Shown: positions 10,104 through 20,555, numbered from the stretch's first letter. The stretch is 64,000 bases of DNA from Mycobacterium sp. ITM-2016-00316 (GCF_002968335.2 NZ_CP134398.1:2232001-2296000), one strand, 5' to 3'. A program made the numbers and translations. Notes: a model not told the origin generated them from the sequence alone.

Positions 10104-11611
10104 CTGCAGAATTAGAGGCGCCGACGTCAGCAGACCGCGACAAGCTCATGACCACCGAGCTTGTCCCCGAACAGATCCTGCCCAAGGTGATGACGACGTT
10201 CGGCCTCACCGCCGCATACGTGTTCATCATCTGCTGGATCACCGGATCCTCGGTGATGGCCGGCGGCGGCTGGACCGCCATCCCGATGTGGGTGCTCGGC
10301 ATCCTGACCTTCCTGATCCCGGCGGGAATGGCGGTCGTCGAACTCGGAAATCTGTGGCCGGGGCAGGGTGGTGTGTACATCTGGGCCACCCGAACGATGG
10401 GCGAGACGTGGGGTTTCATCGGCGGATACCTGTCCTGGGTGCCGGTGATCCTCAATGCCGCATCCTCACCGGCGGTGGTGCTGCAGTTCCTGCTGCTGGC
10501 CTTCCACACCGAACTGGGATTGACCACCAGCATCATCCTGCAGCTGGTCATTCTGTGGACCGTGATCGGTCTGGCACTGGCCAAACTCGCGGCCAGCCAG
10601 AAGATCATGAACATCGTCTTCGTCGTGTACGGCATTCTGACGCTGACGATCTTCATCTCGGGTCTGCTGTTCGCCGTCAACAACGGATCGGCGACGCCGT
10701 TCAGCTGGGCCGAGGCCACCATTCCCAACTTCGCCGTGGCCGGCTTCCTGTACGGCACCGTGCTGCTGTACCTGCTGGGTGTGGAGACCCCGTACAACAT
10801 GGGCGCGGAGTTCCTCTCGGTGCGCAAGAGCGGCCCGAAGATGATCCTGTGGGGGTCGGTGGCGCTGGTCGCGATCTACCTGATGACCACGCTGGGCACC
10901 ATGATGGCGCTGCCCGGTGACCAGATCGATCCGGTGACCGGTGTGATCGGCATGCTGGACGTCGCCGGGTTCCCCGGGCTGATGGAGATCTGCGCCATCG
11001 TGCTGGCGTTCATCATCATCGTGGCGTTGATGACCTACCAGGTGGCCTACTCCCGGCTGATCTTCGTCTCCGGCCTGGAGCGCCACCTCCCGCGCATCTT
11101 CACCCACCTCAACCCGCGCACCCGGAACCCGGTGTCGGCCATCCTGATTCAAGGTGTGTTGTCCTCGCTGATCCTGGTCGGCCTGTACTCGCAGAGCAGC
11201 ATGGCCAACGTGACGATCTACCTGCAGGGCGGCCTGAGCACCGTCTGGCTGCTGTCCGGGTTCTTCTTCTTGATCCCGGTCATCGTGGCCCGCAAGAAGT
11301 ACGCGGATCGGTATGCCGCCGAGACGTTCTGGCGGATTCCGGGCGGGATGGCCGGGGTGTGGACGGTCGCCGTCGTCGGTTCCATCGGCACCGTCGGCGG
11401 CATCTACTACTCGTTCGTCACGCCCTGGATCGACGTACCGCAGGCGACGTGGATGACCTGGGTGGGCGGGATCAGCCTGGGCATGTTCGCGCTCGGCCTG
11501 ACCGTCTACATCTTCGGGCGCCGCTCGGCGCGCAAGGTCTCCCAGGACGACGCACTGGCCCACCTGGCCGTTTTCGACCTCACCAAGACAGCGGAGGACA
11601 CAGCCAAATGA
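10100..11611 (+). CDS. APC-superfamily amino acid/amine permease
   Basis: This 503-residue membrane protein has about 12 helices and the APC-superfamily fold, with the unwound helix-1 region around the ITGSS segment near residue 50. It lies between an ABC ATPase gene and a copper amine oxidase gene with 4-base overlaps on both sides, so it most likely brings the amine substrate of the oxidase (or a related amino acid) into the cell. The hydrophilic N-terminus of about 25 residues and the C-terminal tail face the cytoplasm. The exact substrate is inference from context. Confidence 0.8.
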   Translation: MTAELEAPTSADRDKLMTTELVPEQILPKVMTTFGLTAAYVFIICWITGSSVMAGGGWTAIPMWVLGILTFLIPAGMAVVELGNLWPGQGGVYIWATRTMGETWGFIGGYLSWVPVILNAASSPAVVLQFLLLAFHTELGLTTSIILQLVILWTVIGLALAKLAASQKIMNIVFVVYGILTLTIFISGLLFAVNNGSATPFSWAEATIPNFAVAGFLYGTVLLYLLGVETPYNMGAEFLSVRKSGPKMILWGSVALVAIYLMTTLGTMMALPGDQIDPVTGVIGMLDVAGFPGLMEICAIVLAFIIIVALMTYQVAYSRLIFVSGLERHLPRIFTHLNPRTRNPVSAILIQGVLSSLILVGLYSQSSMANVTIYLQGGLSTVWLLSGFFFLIPVIVARKKYADRYAAETFWRIPGGMAGVWTVAVVGSIGTVGGIYYSFVTPWIDVPQATWMTWVGGISLGMFALGLTVYIFGRRSARKVSQDDALAHLAVFDLTKTAEDTAK

Positions 11612-13587
11612 CGATGGACAGCACGGTGCTGACTACCGATCTCACCGAGGACGCCACCCGGTACCCTCTGGACCCGCTGAGCGGGGCGGAGATCGAGGCG
11701 GCCGCCGCCATCATCTCCGAATCCGACTACGCGACACCGACGCTGAAGTTCGTCATGATCAGCCTGGCGGAGCCGGCCAAGACTGCGGAGCTGACCTTCG
11801 CCGGCGCGCAGGTACCGCGGCAGGCGTTCGTGACGATGTATGACGCCGCGGCCAAACTGATCTACGAGGCCGTCGTCGATATCGACACACGGGTGATCGA
11901 CTCGTGGACGCCGATCCCGGGCCGCTTCCCGTCCTACCTCGTCGAGCACATGACCGGGGTGGAGGAAAAGGTCCGGGAGGACCCGCGCTGGCAGGAAGCG
12001 ATGCGCAAACGTGGCGTCACCGACTTCAGCCTCGCGATGATCGATCCGTGGCCCGCCGGCTATTACGGTGCCGGGGACCACTACGACAACTCGCCACTGA
12101 TCTGCCGTCCGCTGACGTTCATGCGGGCCGCGCCGTCCGAGCACGGCTACGCCCGCCCGGTCGAGGGGCTGATCGTCACCTTCGACCTGGACAACATGGA
12201 GGTCCTCGACATCGAGGACCACGGCGTGGTGCCGCTGCCTCCGACGGCGGGCAACTACGACCCGAAGTTCATGTTCGACGAGAACAACCGGCCGGCGTTC
12301 ACAGCGTTCCGTGATGATGTCAAACCCATCGAGATCACCCAGCCCGACGGGCCGAGCTTCACCGTCGACGGGTGGAAGGTGCAGTGGCAGAAGTGGTCTC
12401 TGCGTATCGGGTTCAACCCGCGCGAGGGCATCACCCTGCACGAGGTCACCTACACCGACCGTGGCCAGACGCGTCCGATCCTGTACCGGGGGTCGCTGTC
12501 GGAGATGGTGGTGCCCTACGGCGACACGGCACCCACGCACTGGAACAAGAACGTCTTCGACATGGGCGAGGTCGGGATGGGTTTCTCGGCCAACCCGCTC
12601 ACCCTGGGGTGTGACTGCCTCGGGGAGATCCACTACTTCGACGGCACGGTCAACGACTCCGACGGCAATGCGGTCACCATCCCGAATGCCATCTGTATGC
12701 ACGAGGAGGATTTCGGCATCTCCTGGAAGCACACCGATTTCCGCACCGGTGAGGTCGAGGTGCGGCGGTCGCGGCGGCTGGTCGTCTCGATGATCTGCAC
12801 CGTCGGCAACTACGAGTACGGGTTCTTCTGGTACTTCTACAACGATGCCTCCATCGAGGTCGAGGTGAAGCTCTCCGGCGTACTCACCACCGGTGCGGTC
12901 GAGGTCGAATCCGGTGAGCAGCCGCGCTGGGGCAAGATGGTCGCGCCCGGCATCTACGGTCCGAATCACCAGCACTTCTTCAACTTCCGGCTCGACATGA
13001 GCGTCGACGGCGCGGGGAACAGTGTCTATGAGGTGGATTCGATTCCCGAGCCGGACCCTGAGCTCAACCCGCACCACAATGCCTGGATCACCCAGGACAC
13101 GCTGGTGGCCTCCGAGTCCGAGGGTGCGCGCGACTGGAACTGGTCGACCGGCCGGTACTGGAAGGTGACCAACCCGTCGAAGAAGAACGAACTGGGGATC
13201 CCGGTGGCCTACAAGCTGGTACCCAAGGACGTCGTGCCGGTCATGGTGCAGGAGGGCTCCTTCATCTACGACCGCGCCCGGTTCCTGCAACACAACCTCT
13301 GGGTGACGAAGTACGACCCGGCCGAGAAGTTCGCCGCCGGTGACTACATGTACCAATCGGCCGACGTTCAGGGGCTGCCGGAGTTCGTCACCGACGATGC
13401 GCCACTGGAGGACAGTGACGTGGTGCTCTGGTACACCCTGGGCGCGCATCACATCGTGCGGCCGGAGGACTGGCCGGTGATGCCGTGCGCGTACACCGGT
13501 TTCCACCTCAAGCCGATCGGCTTCTTCGACGGCAACCCGGCGCTGGACCTGCCGCCGTCACCGCCGAAGGCGTGCCACGGGCACTAG
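11608..13587 (+). CDS. Copper-containing primary amine oxidase
   Basis: This 659-residue enzyme oxidises primary amines to aldehyde, ammonia and H2O2 using copper and a self-made topaquinone. The cofactor motif NYEY places the topaquinone at Tyr402. Copper ligands are His454, His456 and His633, and the catalytic base is Asp318. The Asp-to-Tyr distance of 84 residues is identical to that in the Arthrobacter phenylethylamine oxidase (Asp298, Tyr382). There is no signal peptide, so it acts in the cytoplasm. The ATG overlaps the permease stop by 4 bases. Probable substrates are tyramine, phenylethylamine or histamine; the sequence alone does not decide. It ends the operon, 15 bases before the convergent MarR gene. 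Confidence 0.92.
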   Translation: MTMDSTVLTTDLTEDATRYPLDPLSGAEIEAAAAIISESDYATPTLKFVMISLAEPAKTAELTFAGAQVPRQAFVTMYDAAAKLIYEAVVDIDTRVIDSWTPIPGRFPSYLVEHMTGVEEKVREDPRWQEAMRKRGVTDFSLAMIDPWPAGYYGAGDHYDNSPLICRPLTFMRAAPSEHGYARPVEGLIVTFDLDNMEVLDIEDHGVVPLPPTAGNYDPKFMFDENNRPAFTAFRDDVKPIEITQPDGPSFTVDGWKVQWQKWSLRIGFNPREGITLHEVTYTDRGQTRPILYRGSLSEMVVPYGDTAPTHWNKNVFDMGEVGMGFSANPLTLGCDCLGEIHYFDGTVNDSDGNAVTIPNAICMHEEDFGISWKHTDFRTGEVEVRRSRRLVVSMICTVGNYEYGFFWYFYNDASIEVEVKLSGVLTTGAVEVESGEQPRWGKMVAPGIYGPNHQHFFNFRLDMSVDGAGNSVYEVDSIPEPDPELNPHHNAWITQDTLVASESEGARDWNWSTGRYWKVTNPSKKNELGIPVAYKLVPKDVVPVMVQEGSFIYDRARFLQHNLWVTKYDPAEKFAAGDYMYQSADVQGLPEFVTDDAPLEDSDVVLWYTLGAHHIVRPEDWPVMPCAYTGFHLKPIGFFDGNPALDLPPSPPKACHGH

Positions 13588-13602
13588 AACGTCCAGCGCT
13601 CG

Positions 13603-14028
13603 TCAGTCCGTGCCGACGGCGGCCAGGATGCGTTTGAGTGCATCCCGGTCGCCGTCACTGACATGCCCGAGCACGCGGAGTTCGGCCGCGCGCACGCCCG
13701 CGTCGGTGCGCTTGAGCAGCGCCAGGCCTTCGCGGGTCAACTGCGCGGGCAGCGCCCGGCCGGACGAGACGCTCGTCGGCCGCGAGACCAGCCCGCGGCT
13801 CTGCAGCCCGCGTAGCACCATGTTCATCGCCTGCGGCGAGACCGCGAGATCGCGGGCCAGTTCGGCATTGGAACGGCCCGGCGCCTTGGACAGGATCCGC
13901 ATGCAGATGTATTGCGGGAAGCCCAATTCCAGCGGCTCCAGCACAGTGCTGGTGACCTCGGTGCGCAGTGTCTGTGCCACCCGGTGCAGGAGATAGCCGA
14001 GCGGCTGATCGTGCGGGTGCTCAGCCAT
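13603..14028 (-). CDS. MarR-family transcriptional regulator (Rv2887-like)
   Basis: This 141-residue regulator has the MarR winged-helix fold: dimer helices at both ends and a recognition helix around SNAELARDLAVSPQAMNMVLRGL, with a wing containing PTSVSSGR. Length, sequence and position between the amidase and pyrH agree with M. tuberculosis Rv2887, a repressor whose loss is known to raise expression of the methyltransferase Rv0560c. The ATG at 14028 gives the Rv2887-like length; an ATG at 14037 is possible, and a TTG at 14052 would lie inside the operator. It is divergent from a methyltransferase gene across a perfect palindrome that is probably its own operator. Confidence 0.85.
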   Translation of the reverse strand: MAEHPHDQPLGYLLHRVAQTLRTEVTSTVLEPLELGFPQYICMRILSKAPGRSNAELARDLAVSPQAMNMVLRGLQSRGLVSRPTSVSSGRALPAQLTREGLALLKRTDAGVRAAELRVLGHVSDGDRDALKRILAAVGTD

Positions 14029-14045
14029 GTCAATCATCTTGACAC

Positions 14046-14750
<705 letters not shown>

Positions 14751-14761
14751 TCCCACCCCAT

Positions 14762-14799
14762 ACGGCGCCCCCGCCACCCGAACGTGGCGGGGGCGCCGT
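14762..14799 (+). terminator. Hairpin terminator before pyrH
   Basis: A perfect 16-bp G+C-rich stem (14762-14777 with 14784-14799) with a six-base loop, 11 bases after the methyltransferase stop. There is no T-tract, as is common in mycobacteria. It separates the methyltransferase from pyrH. Confidence 0.75.
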
Positions 14800-14876
14800 C
14801 ATGAGGCAGGATTGGTGACGCCGTCCGTGCGGATTCGCCTGGGTGGCGATTCTGTGTCGGGACAGCAAGGAGTCTG

Positions 14877-15635
14877 ATGGCGGAGCCAGACAAGGCCGGC
14901 CCGGGGGTCATCCGGCCCGCGTATTCACGTGTGCTGCTGAAGCTCGGCGGCGAGATGTTCGGTGGCGGGCAGGTGGGTCTCGACCCCGATGTCGTGGCCC
15001 TCGTCGCCCGGCAGATCGCCGATGTCGTCCGCGCCGGCGCCCAGGTGGCCGTCGTCATCGGCGGCGGTAACTTCTTCCGCGGCGCCCAACTGCAGCAGCG
15101 GGGGATGGAACGCACCCGCAGCGACTACATGGGCATGCTCGGCACCGTCATGAACAGCCTTGCGCTGCAGGACTTCCTGCAGAAGGAAGGCATCGACACC
15201 CGCGTGCAGACCGCCATCACCATGGGGCAGGTCGCCGAACCGTACATCCCGCTGCGCGCCCGACGGCATCTGGAGAAGGGCCGCGTGGTCATCTTCGGCG
15301 CCGGCATGGGACTGCCCTACTTCTCCACCGACACCACCGCCGCGCAACGCGCCCTGGAGATCGGTGCCGAGGTGGTGCTGATGGCCAAGGCCGTCGACGG
15401 CGTGTTCACCGACGACCCCCGTAAGAACCCCGATGCCACGCTGCTGACCGCGATCACCCACCGCGAGGTGATCGATCGGGGACTGCAGGTCGCCGATTCC
15501 ACCGCTTTCAGCCTCTGTATGGACAACGGCATGCCGATCCTCGTGTTCAATCTCCTCACCGACGGAAATATCGCGCGAGCGGTTGCAGGTGAGAAGATCG
15601 GAACACTGGTCACCACGGACAAGGAGACACCGTGA
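14877..15635 (+). CDS. pyrH: Uridylate kinase
   Basis: This 252-residue amino-acid-kinase-fold enzyme phosphorylates UMP to UDP in pyrimidine synthesis and works as a hexamer. The N-terminal phosphate loop LKLGGEMF, the VIGGGN motif, and the C-terminal [11 protein letters not shown] segment typical of bacterial UMP kinases are intact. AAGGAG lies three bases before the ATG. The frr start codon overlaps its stop by 4 bases, forming the usual pyrH-frr-cdsA-rlmN series. Confidence 0.96.
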   Translation: MAEPDKAGPGVIRPAYSRVLLKLGGEMFGGGQVGLDPDVVALVARQIADVVRAGAQVAVVIGGGNFFRGAQLQQRGMERTRSDYMGMLGTVMNSLALQDFLQKEGIDTRVQTAITMGQVAEPYIPLRARRHLEKGRVVIFGAGMGLPYFSTDTTAAQRALEIGAEVVLMAKAVDGVFTDDPRKNPDATLLTAITHREVIDRGLQVADSTAFSLCMDNGMPILVFNLLTDGNIARAVAGEKIGTLVTTDKETP

Positions 15636-16189
15636 TCGACGAAACCCTCTTCGACGCCGAAGAGAAGATGGAGAAGGCGGTGACGGTGGCGCGCGACGAC
15701 CTGTCGTCGATCCGCACCGGCCGGGCCAACCCGGGCATGTTCTCCCGGCTGAACATCGAGTACTACGGTTCGCCGACGCCGATCACCCAGCTCTCCAGCA
15801 TCAATGTCCCCGAGGCACGGCTGGTCGTCATCAAGCCCTACGAGGCCAGCCAGCTCAAGCCGATCGAGGACGCCATCCGCAACTCGGACCTCGGCGTCAA
15901 TCCGTCCAACGACGGCAACGTCATCCGGATCTCGGTGCCGCAGCTCACCGAGGAACGCCGCCGCGAGCTGGTCAAGCAAGCGAAGTCCAAGGGTGAGGAC
16001 GCCAAGGTCTCGATCCGCAACATCCGCCGCAAGGCGATGGAGGAACTGGCCCGGATCAAGAAGGACGGCGAGGCCGGCGAGGACGAGGTGGGGCGCGCCG
16101 AGAAGGATCTCGACAAGAGCACCGGGCAGTACACGACGCAGATCGACGAGCTGGTCAAACACAAAGAAGGCGAGCTGTTGGAGGTCTGA
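15632..16189 (+). CDS. frr: Ribosome recycling factor
   Basis: This 185-residue factor splits post-termination ribosomes together with EF-G. The long coiled-coil domain carries the conserved [19 protein letters not shown] segment near residue 30 and the helix [19 protein letters not shown] near residue 130. The GTG start overlaps the pyrH stop (GTGA), and the cdsA start shares one base with its stop, so the three are translationally coupled. Confidence 0.96.
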   Translation: MIDETLFDAEEKMEKAVTVARDDLSSIRTGRANPGMFSRLNIEYYGSPTPITQLSSINVPEARLVVIKPYEASQLKPIEDAIRNSDLGVNPSNDGNVIRISVPQLTEERRRELVKQAKSKGEDAKVSIRNIRRKAMEELARIKKDGEAGEDEVGRAEKDLDKSTGQYTTQIDELVKHKEGELLEV

Positions 16190-17058
16190 TGACCTTTCAG
16201 CAGGGCAGTCCAGTGGTAGACCCCGAACCACCGAAGAAAACATCGCGCGCAGGCCGCGACCTGCCGGCCGCCATCGCGGTCGGCGCCCTCCTCGGCGGAT
16301 CCCTCATCGCCATCCTGCTGTTCGCGCCGCTGGTCTGGGTCGGTGTCGTCGCCGCGGCGATGGCCGTGGCCACCCACGAGGTGGTGCGCCGCCTGCGGGA
16401 CGGCGGATTCTCCATCCCGGTCATCCCGCTGCTCATCGGCGGGCAGGCCATCGTCTGGCTGACCTGGCCCTACGGCGCCACCGGCGCGCTGGGCGCGTTC
16501 GGCGCGACCGTGGTGCTGTGTCTGATCTGGCGGCTGGTCAGCGGCGGCCTGAGCGCCGCGCCCACCAACTATCTGCGCGATGTCGCGGTGACCATCTTCC
16601 TGGCCGCCTGGATCCCGCTGTTCGGCGCCTTCGGTGCGCTGCTGATCTACCCCGAGGACGGCGCCGGTCGGGTGTTCTGCCTCATGCTGGGCGTGGCGGC
16701 CTCCGATATCGGTGGGTACGCCGCGGGCGTGCTGTTCGGTAAGCACCCCATGGTGCCGGCGATCAGCCCCAAGAAGTCCTGGGAAGGGCTGGTCGGCTCG
16801 CTGGTGCTGGGCATCGCGGTGTCGGTGCTGACGGTGCAGTACCTGCTGGATCAGCCGGCCTGGGTGGGTATCCCGCTGGGGATCATGCTGGTCGTCACCG
16901 GCACTCTCGGCGATCTCGTCGAGTCACAGGTCAAGCGTGACCTCGGCATCAAGGACATGGGCACGTTGCTGCCCGGGCACGGCGGTCTGATGGATCGGCT
17001 CGATTCGGTGCTGCCGTCCGCGGTGGCCACCTGGATCGTGCTGACGGTGTTGACGTAA
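16189..17058 (+). CDS. cdsA: Phosphatidate cytidylyltransferase
   Basis: This 289-residue integral membrane enzyme makes CDP-diacylglycerol from phosphatidic acid and CTP, the branch point for all phospholipids including phosphatidylinositol mannosides. It has a polar N-terminus of about 25 residues and about eight helices. The family signature occupies the C-terminal part: [17 protein letters not shown] followed by [12 protein letters not shown], with the metal-binding Asp residues. It overlaps frr by one base. Confidence 0.95.
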   Translation: MTFQQGSPVVDPEPPKKTSRAGRDLPAAIAVGALLGGSLIAILLFAPLVWVGVVAAAMAVATHEVVRRLRDGGFSIPVIPLLIGGQAIVWLTWPYGATGALGAFGATVVLCLIWRLVSGGLSAAPTNYLRDVAVTIFLAAWIPLFGAFGALLIYPEDGAGRVFCLMLGVAASDIGGYAAGVLFGKHPMVPAISPKKSWEGLVGSLVLGIAVSVLTVQYLLDQPAWVGIPLGIMLVVTGTLGDLVESQVKRDLGIKDMGTLLPGHGGLMDRLDSVLPSAVATWIVLTVLT

Positions 17059-17110
17059 CCCCAGCGGATTCGTGGCCGTACCGTCCACGGTGAGATACTG
17101 GACGGACATC

Positions 17111-18208
17111 ATGGCCATTTCCCTTCCGCTTGTTTTCGATCCCCCGCGACGCGCTCTGCCGCCGCGGCATCTCGCCGACCTCGATGCGGACGGCCGGGTG
17201 GCCGCCGTTGCCGAGCTGGGCCTGCCCAAGTTCCGGGCCAAACAGCTGGCCAACCAGTACTACGGGCGCCTCATCGCCGACCCGCATGAGATGACCGATC
17301 TGCCCGCCGCGGTGCGTGACCAGGTCGCCGGAGCGTTGTTCCCGACCCTGATCTCACCGGCCAAGCAGATTCAGTGCGACGCCGGGGAGACCCGGAAGAC
17401 GTTGTGGCGTGCCGTCGACGGCAGCACCTTCGAGTCGGTGCTGATGCGCTATCCGCAGCGCAACACCGTGTGCATCTCGTCACAGGCCGGCTGCGGGATG
17501 GCCTGCCCGTTCTGCGCGACCGGCCAGGGCGGGCTGCAGCGCAACCTGTCCACCGCCGAGATCCTGGAACAGGTCCGGGCCGCCTCGGCGACCATGCGTG
17601 CCGAGCATGACGGCAGGCTCTCCAACATCGTCTTCATGGGCATGGGGGAGCCGCTGGCCAATTACAACCGCGTGCTGGCCGCCGTGAAGCGCATCATCGC
17701 GCCACCGCCGGAGGGTTTCGGGATCAGCGCGCGCTCCGTCACGGTGTCCACCGTCGGGCTGGCTCCGGCGATCCGCAAGCTTGCCGACGAACGCCTCGGC
17801 GTGACGCTGGCGGTGTCGCTGCACACTCCCGACGACGAACTGCGCGACACCCTGGTGCCGGTGAACAACCGCTGGAGCGTCGATGAGGTGCTCGACGCCG
17901 CGCGCTACTACGCCGACAGCACCGGCCGGCGGGTGTCCATCGAGTACGCGTTGATCCGCGATGTGAACGATCAGCCGTGGCGCGCGGACCTGCTCGGCAA
18001 GAAGCTGCACAGCAAGCTGGGTCCGCTGGTGCACGTCAACCTCATCCCGCTGAACCCGACACCGGGCAGCGAATGGGACGCCAGCCCCAAACCCGTCGAG
18101 CGCGAATTCGTGAAGCGCGTCATCGCCAAGGGCGTCTCCTGCACGGTGCGGGACACCCGCGGCCGCGAGATCGCCGCCGCCTGCGGGCAATTGGCGGCCG
18201 AGGGCTGA
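17111..18208 (+). CDS. rlmN: 23S rRNA/tRNA adenine-C2 methyltransferase (radical SAM)
   Basis: This 365-residue radical SAM enzyme methylates C2 of A2503 in 23S rRNA and A37 in some tRNAs. The 4Fe-4S cluster motif CxxxCxxC is at Cys128, Cys132 and Cys135, and the C-terminal cysteine that forms the covalent adduct is in [11 protein letters not shown]. The ATG at 17111 is chosen over a GTG at 17072 because the known mycobacterial proteins begin just there. It is the last backbone gene before the catabolic island, which starts only four bases after its stop codon. Confidence 0.94.
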   Translation: MAISLPLVFDPPRRALPPRHLADLDADGRVAAVAELGLPKFRAKQLANQYYGRLIADPHEMTDLPAAVRDQVAGALFPTLISPAKQIQCDAGETRKTLWRAVDGSTFESVLMRYPQRNTVCISSQAGCGMACPFCATGQGGLQRNLSTAEILEQVRAASATMRAEHDGRLSNIVFMGMGEPLANYNRVLAAVKRIIAPPPEGFGISARSVTVSTVGLAPAIRKLADERLGVTLAVSLHTPDDELRDTLVPVNNRWSVDEVLDAARYYADSTGRRVSIEYALIRDVNDQPWRADLLGKKLHSKLGPLVHVNLIPLNPTPGSEWDASPKPVEREFVKRVIAKGVSCTVRDTRGREIAAACGQLAAEG

Positions 18209-18212
18209 TCCC

Positions 18213-18629
18213 TCAGCGGGCAGGCGGGTTGCTGAACCAGACGTTCTCCTCGCGCAGGCTCCGGCTGCGCCACCCTTGCGCGGTCCGCACCAGTTCGTGG
18301 TGGTAGTACCCACCGCACGCACTCTGGGTCGACATCCCGGGAAGCTGCATCGGGTTGTAGAACATGGCCCGCACCGTCGCACCATCGCCGTCGATATCGG
18401 CCTCGATGTTGGTGATGTAGTGCATGCTCCACGGAATCGCTGCGAAACCCGCTGAGAGCCAATCGATCACCTCATCCCGGTCACCCGCAATGGCACCCGC
18501 CGAGGTGTAGTCGATATGTGCGTCCTCGGTGAACACCGACCGGTATACCTCCCAGTCCTTGGTGTCCACGCCGCGGGCGTAACGGGCCAGTAGTGCCCGG
18601 ATCTCCAGTTGATCGTCCGCCCAACTCAC
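18213..18629 (-). CDS. SnoaL-like (NTF2-fold) protein, copy 1
   Basis: This 138-residue protein has the cone-shaped NTF2/SnoaL fold, used for isomerases, dehydratases and polyketide cyclases, often on terpenoid or aromatic compounds. The pattern EIRALLARYARGVDTKDW, then FTEDAHIDY, then SAGAIAGDRDEVIDWL is shared with the gene just upstream, so the two are tandem duplicates. The GTG start at 18629 overlaps the upstream stop (GTGA). It is the last gene of a minus-strand operon with the second copy and an aldehyde dehydrogenase. The reaction is unknown. Confidence 0.75.
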   Translation of the reverse strand: MSWADDQLEIRALLARYARGVDTKDWEVYRSVFTEDAHIDYTSAGAIAGDRDEVIDWLSAGFAAIPWSMHYITNIEADIDGDGATVRAMFYNPMQLPGMSTQSACGGYYHHELVRTAQGWRSRSLREENVWFSNPPAR

Positions 18630-19018
18630 GCTGCCACCTCCAGTCGCAGATTGCGGATCCGCCAACCCGCCGGCGTGCGCACCAGATCGTCATGCCAGCG
18701 GCCGGCGAAGTAGCTGATCTCGGTCGAGCTGGGCAACTGAACGACGTTGAACCACATGGCAACTGTCCGAGAGCGATCCTGCTCGACGGTGCTCTCGATA
18801 TTGGTGACGTAGTGCATGCCCACCGATATCGACTGCTGATGACGCCCCAGAAAGTCGACCGCGTCGTCCACGGTCCCCACGACCAGACCTGCCGCCGCAT
18901 AGTCGACCCGCGCGTCATCGGTGAACAACGCGCGGTAGGACGCCCAGTCCTTGGAGTCGACCGCGCGGCAGTATCGGCTCAGCAGGGCTTCGATCTCCAG
19001 TGCGTCGGTGACCGACAC
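18626..19018 (-). CDS. SnoaL-like (NTF2-fold) protein, copy 2
   Basis: This 130-residue NTF2-fold protein is the tandem paralogue of the downstream gene: EIEALLSRYCRAVDSKDW, FTDDARVDY and AAGLVVGTVDDAVDFL align position by position. Both keep the Asp-Tyr pair at the end of the first strand, where active-site residues sit in related isomerases. The GTG start overlaps the stop of the aldehyde dehydrogenase gene (TAGTG). The pair may form a heterodimer or act on successive intermediates. Confidence 0.75.
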   Translation of the reverse strand: MSVTDALEIEALLSRYCRAVDSKDWASYRALFTDDARVDYAAAGLVVGTVDDAVDFLGRHQQSISVGMHYVTNIESTVEQDRSRTVAMWFNVVQLPSSTEISYFAGRWHDDLVRTPAGWRIRNLRLEVAA

Positions 19019-20502
19019 TATTCGGGCATGCCGATGGTTTTGGCGGCCAGGTATTCCCGATAGCCCTCCGCGCCGTTGCGGTAGCCCAGACCGCTCTGCT
19101 TGGTGCCGCCGAACGGGCTGTCGATACCGAAGTGGCTCTTGCCGTTGATCGTGACGTTGCCGGTGCGCATCCGGGTGGCCACCGCGAACGCCCGGTCCAG
19201 ATCGCCGCCGCTGACCTCCCCGGAAAGTCCGTAGATGGAGTTGTTGGCGATCGAGACGGCCTCGTCGTCCCCCTCGTAGGGGATGACGGCCAGCACCGGC
19301 CCGAAGACCTCCTCCTGTGCGATCTGGCTGTCCGGGTCGACATCGGCGAGCAGGGTGGCCTGGGTGTAGTAGCCCACCGGTAGTTTCTCCGGCACACCGC
19401 CGCCGGTGACCAGGCGCGCTCCGGATTCAACGGCGTTCTTGACCAGTCCGAGCACCTTCTGTCGCTGGGTCTCGCTGATCTGTGGGCCCTGCATGTTGGC
19501 CGGATCCCACGGATCGCCGATCGGGAAGTTCTCCATCATGTTCTTCATGATCTCGATGCCCTCGTCATAGCGGCTGCGCGGCAACAGGATTCGGGACGGC
19601 AGGATGCAGGACTGGCCGCTCATCACGCAGGCCATCAACGCGGCCATCGGCAGGGCCATGGTGAAATCGGCATCGTCGAGCACGATGTGGGCGCTCTTGC
19701 CGCCGAGTTCCAGCAGCGTCTTCTTCACCGTCGGCGCACCGGCGGCCAGGATCGCCCGGCCGGTCGCCGTCGACCCGGTGAAGGTGATCATGTCCACCCG
19801 TGGGTCGGCCGCCAGCGCGGCGCCCACCGCATTGGCATTGCTGGTCACCACGTTGAACACGCCGGGCGGGATGTCGGTCTCCTCGGCCACGATGCGGCCG
19901 TACTCGCTGCCCGACCATGGGGTGAGCTGCGCGGGTTTGAGCACCACCGTGTTGCCTGCCATCAGGGCGGGCACCGTCTCGGCGATGTTCAGATAGAACG
20001 GCACGTTCCACGGGGTGATGGCGCCGACGACGCCGACCGCCTCATAGTGGATCTTGCGCCGGGCGGGCCCGAGCGGGGTGTCGTGCACGCCGTTGTCGGC
20101 CAGGTACTCGAAGTTCTTGCCGTGCTCGGCCCAGTGCTTGACTTCCTCGATGGGGCTCTCGATCTGGCTGCCGGTGACCTTGACCGGGCAGCCCACCTCG
20201 GTGATGAGCACCCGGCGCAGATATTCCTTGTTGCGCTCCAGCGCCTCGTGCAACTGGGTGAGGCAGTGATGACGGAAGTCGAGGTCGCGGCTCCAGTCGG
20301 TGTCGTCGAAGGCCCGCCGGGCCGCGCCGACGGCACGCGCCATATCGTCGGTGGTGCCGTCGGTGGCCTGACCGGCCACCTGCTCGTCGGCCGGGTGGAT
20401 CACATCGAACAGCGCTCCGCTGGCGGTGAGCTGAAGCTCCCCGTCGATGAGCATGCGCTGTTCGCCGGCCAGGACTCCTGTGTCACTCTGCACGCTGGTC
20501 AT
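19018..20502 (-). CDS. NAD(P)-dependent aldehyde dehydrogenase
   Basis: This 494-residue enzyme has the complete aldehyde dehydrogenase fold: ITPWNVPFYLN, the cofactor region FTGSTATGR, LELGGKSAH with the general-base Glu, the catalytic Cys299 in SGQSCI, and EEVFGPVL near the C-terminus. It would oxidise an aldehyde produced in the island pathway to an acid. Its start codon lies six bases from a copy of the island dyad (20509-20540), with the TetR gene just behind it, so it is probably under that regulator. Two SnoaL genes follow in the same operon. Confidence 0.88.
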   Translation of the reverse strand: MTSVQSDTGVLAGEQRMLIDGELQLTASGALFDVIHPADEQVAGQATDGTTDDMARAVGAARRAFDDTDWSRDLDFRHHCLTQLHEALERNKEYLRRVLITEVGCPVKVTGSQIESPIEEVKHWAEHGKNFEYLADNGVHDTPLGPARRKIHYEAVGVVGAITPWNVPFYLNIAETVPALMAGNTVVLKPAQLTPWSGSEYGRIVAEETDIPPGVFNVVTSNANAVGAALAADPRVDMITFTGSTATGRAILAAGAPTVKKTLLELGGKSAHIVLDDADFTMALPMAALMACVMSGQSCILPSRILLPRSRYDEGIEIMKNMMENFPIGDPWDPANMQGPQISETQRQKVLGLVKNAVESGARLVTGGGVPEKLPVGYYTQATLLADVDPDSQIAQEEVFGPVLAVIPYEGDDEAVSIANNSIYGLSGEVSGGDLDRAFAVATRMRTGNVTINGKSHFGIDSPFGGTKQSGLGYRNGAEGYREYLAAKTIGMPE

Positions 20503-20508
20503 CTGCTC

Positions 20509-20540
20509 AGCATTACAAATCGACGTGGCAGTGTCAGCCC
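20509..20540. promoter_or_regulatory. Island dyad, copy 1 (before the aldehyde dehydrogenase operon)
   Basis: Half-sites AGCATTACA and TGTCAGCCC are separated by exactly 14 bases. The element lies six bases upstream of the aldehyde dehydrogenase start and 15 bases after the TetR stop. It is the weakest copy on the right half. Confidence 0.6.
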
Positions 20541-20555
20541 CTTGGGCCGAATCGG

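Noticed and set aside
11506..13506. Long open frame of 666 codons antisense to the amine oxidase gene
   Set aside because: It lies wholly opposite a gene with complete catalytic motifs, has a low-complexity Arg/His/Val-rich composition, and no ribosome site. It is a usual high-G+C shadow.
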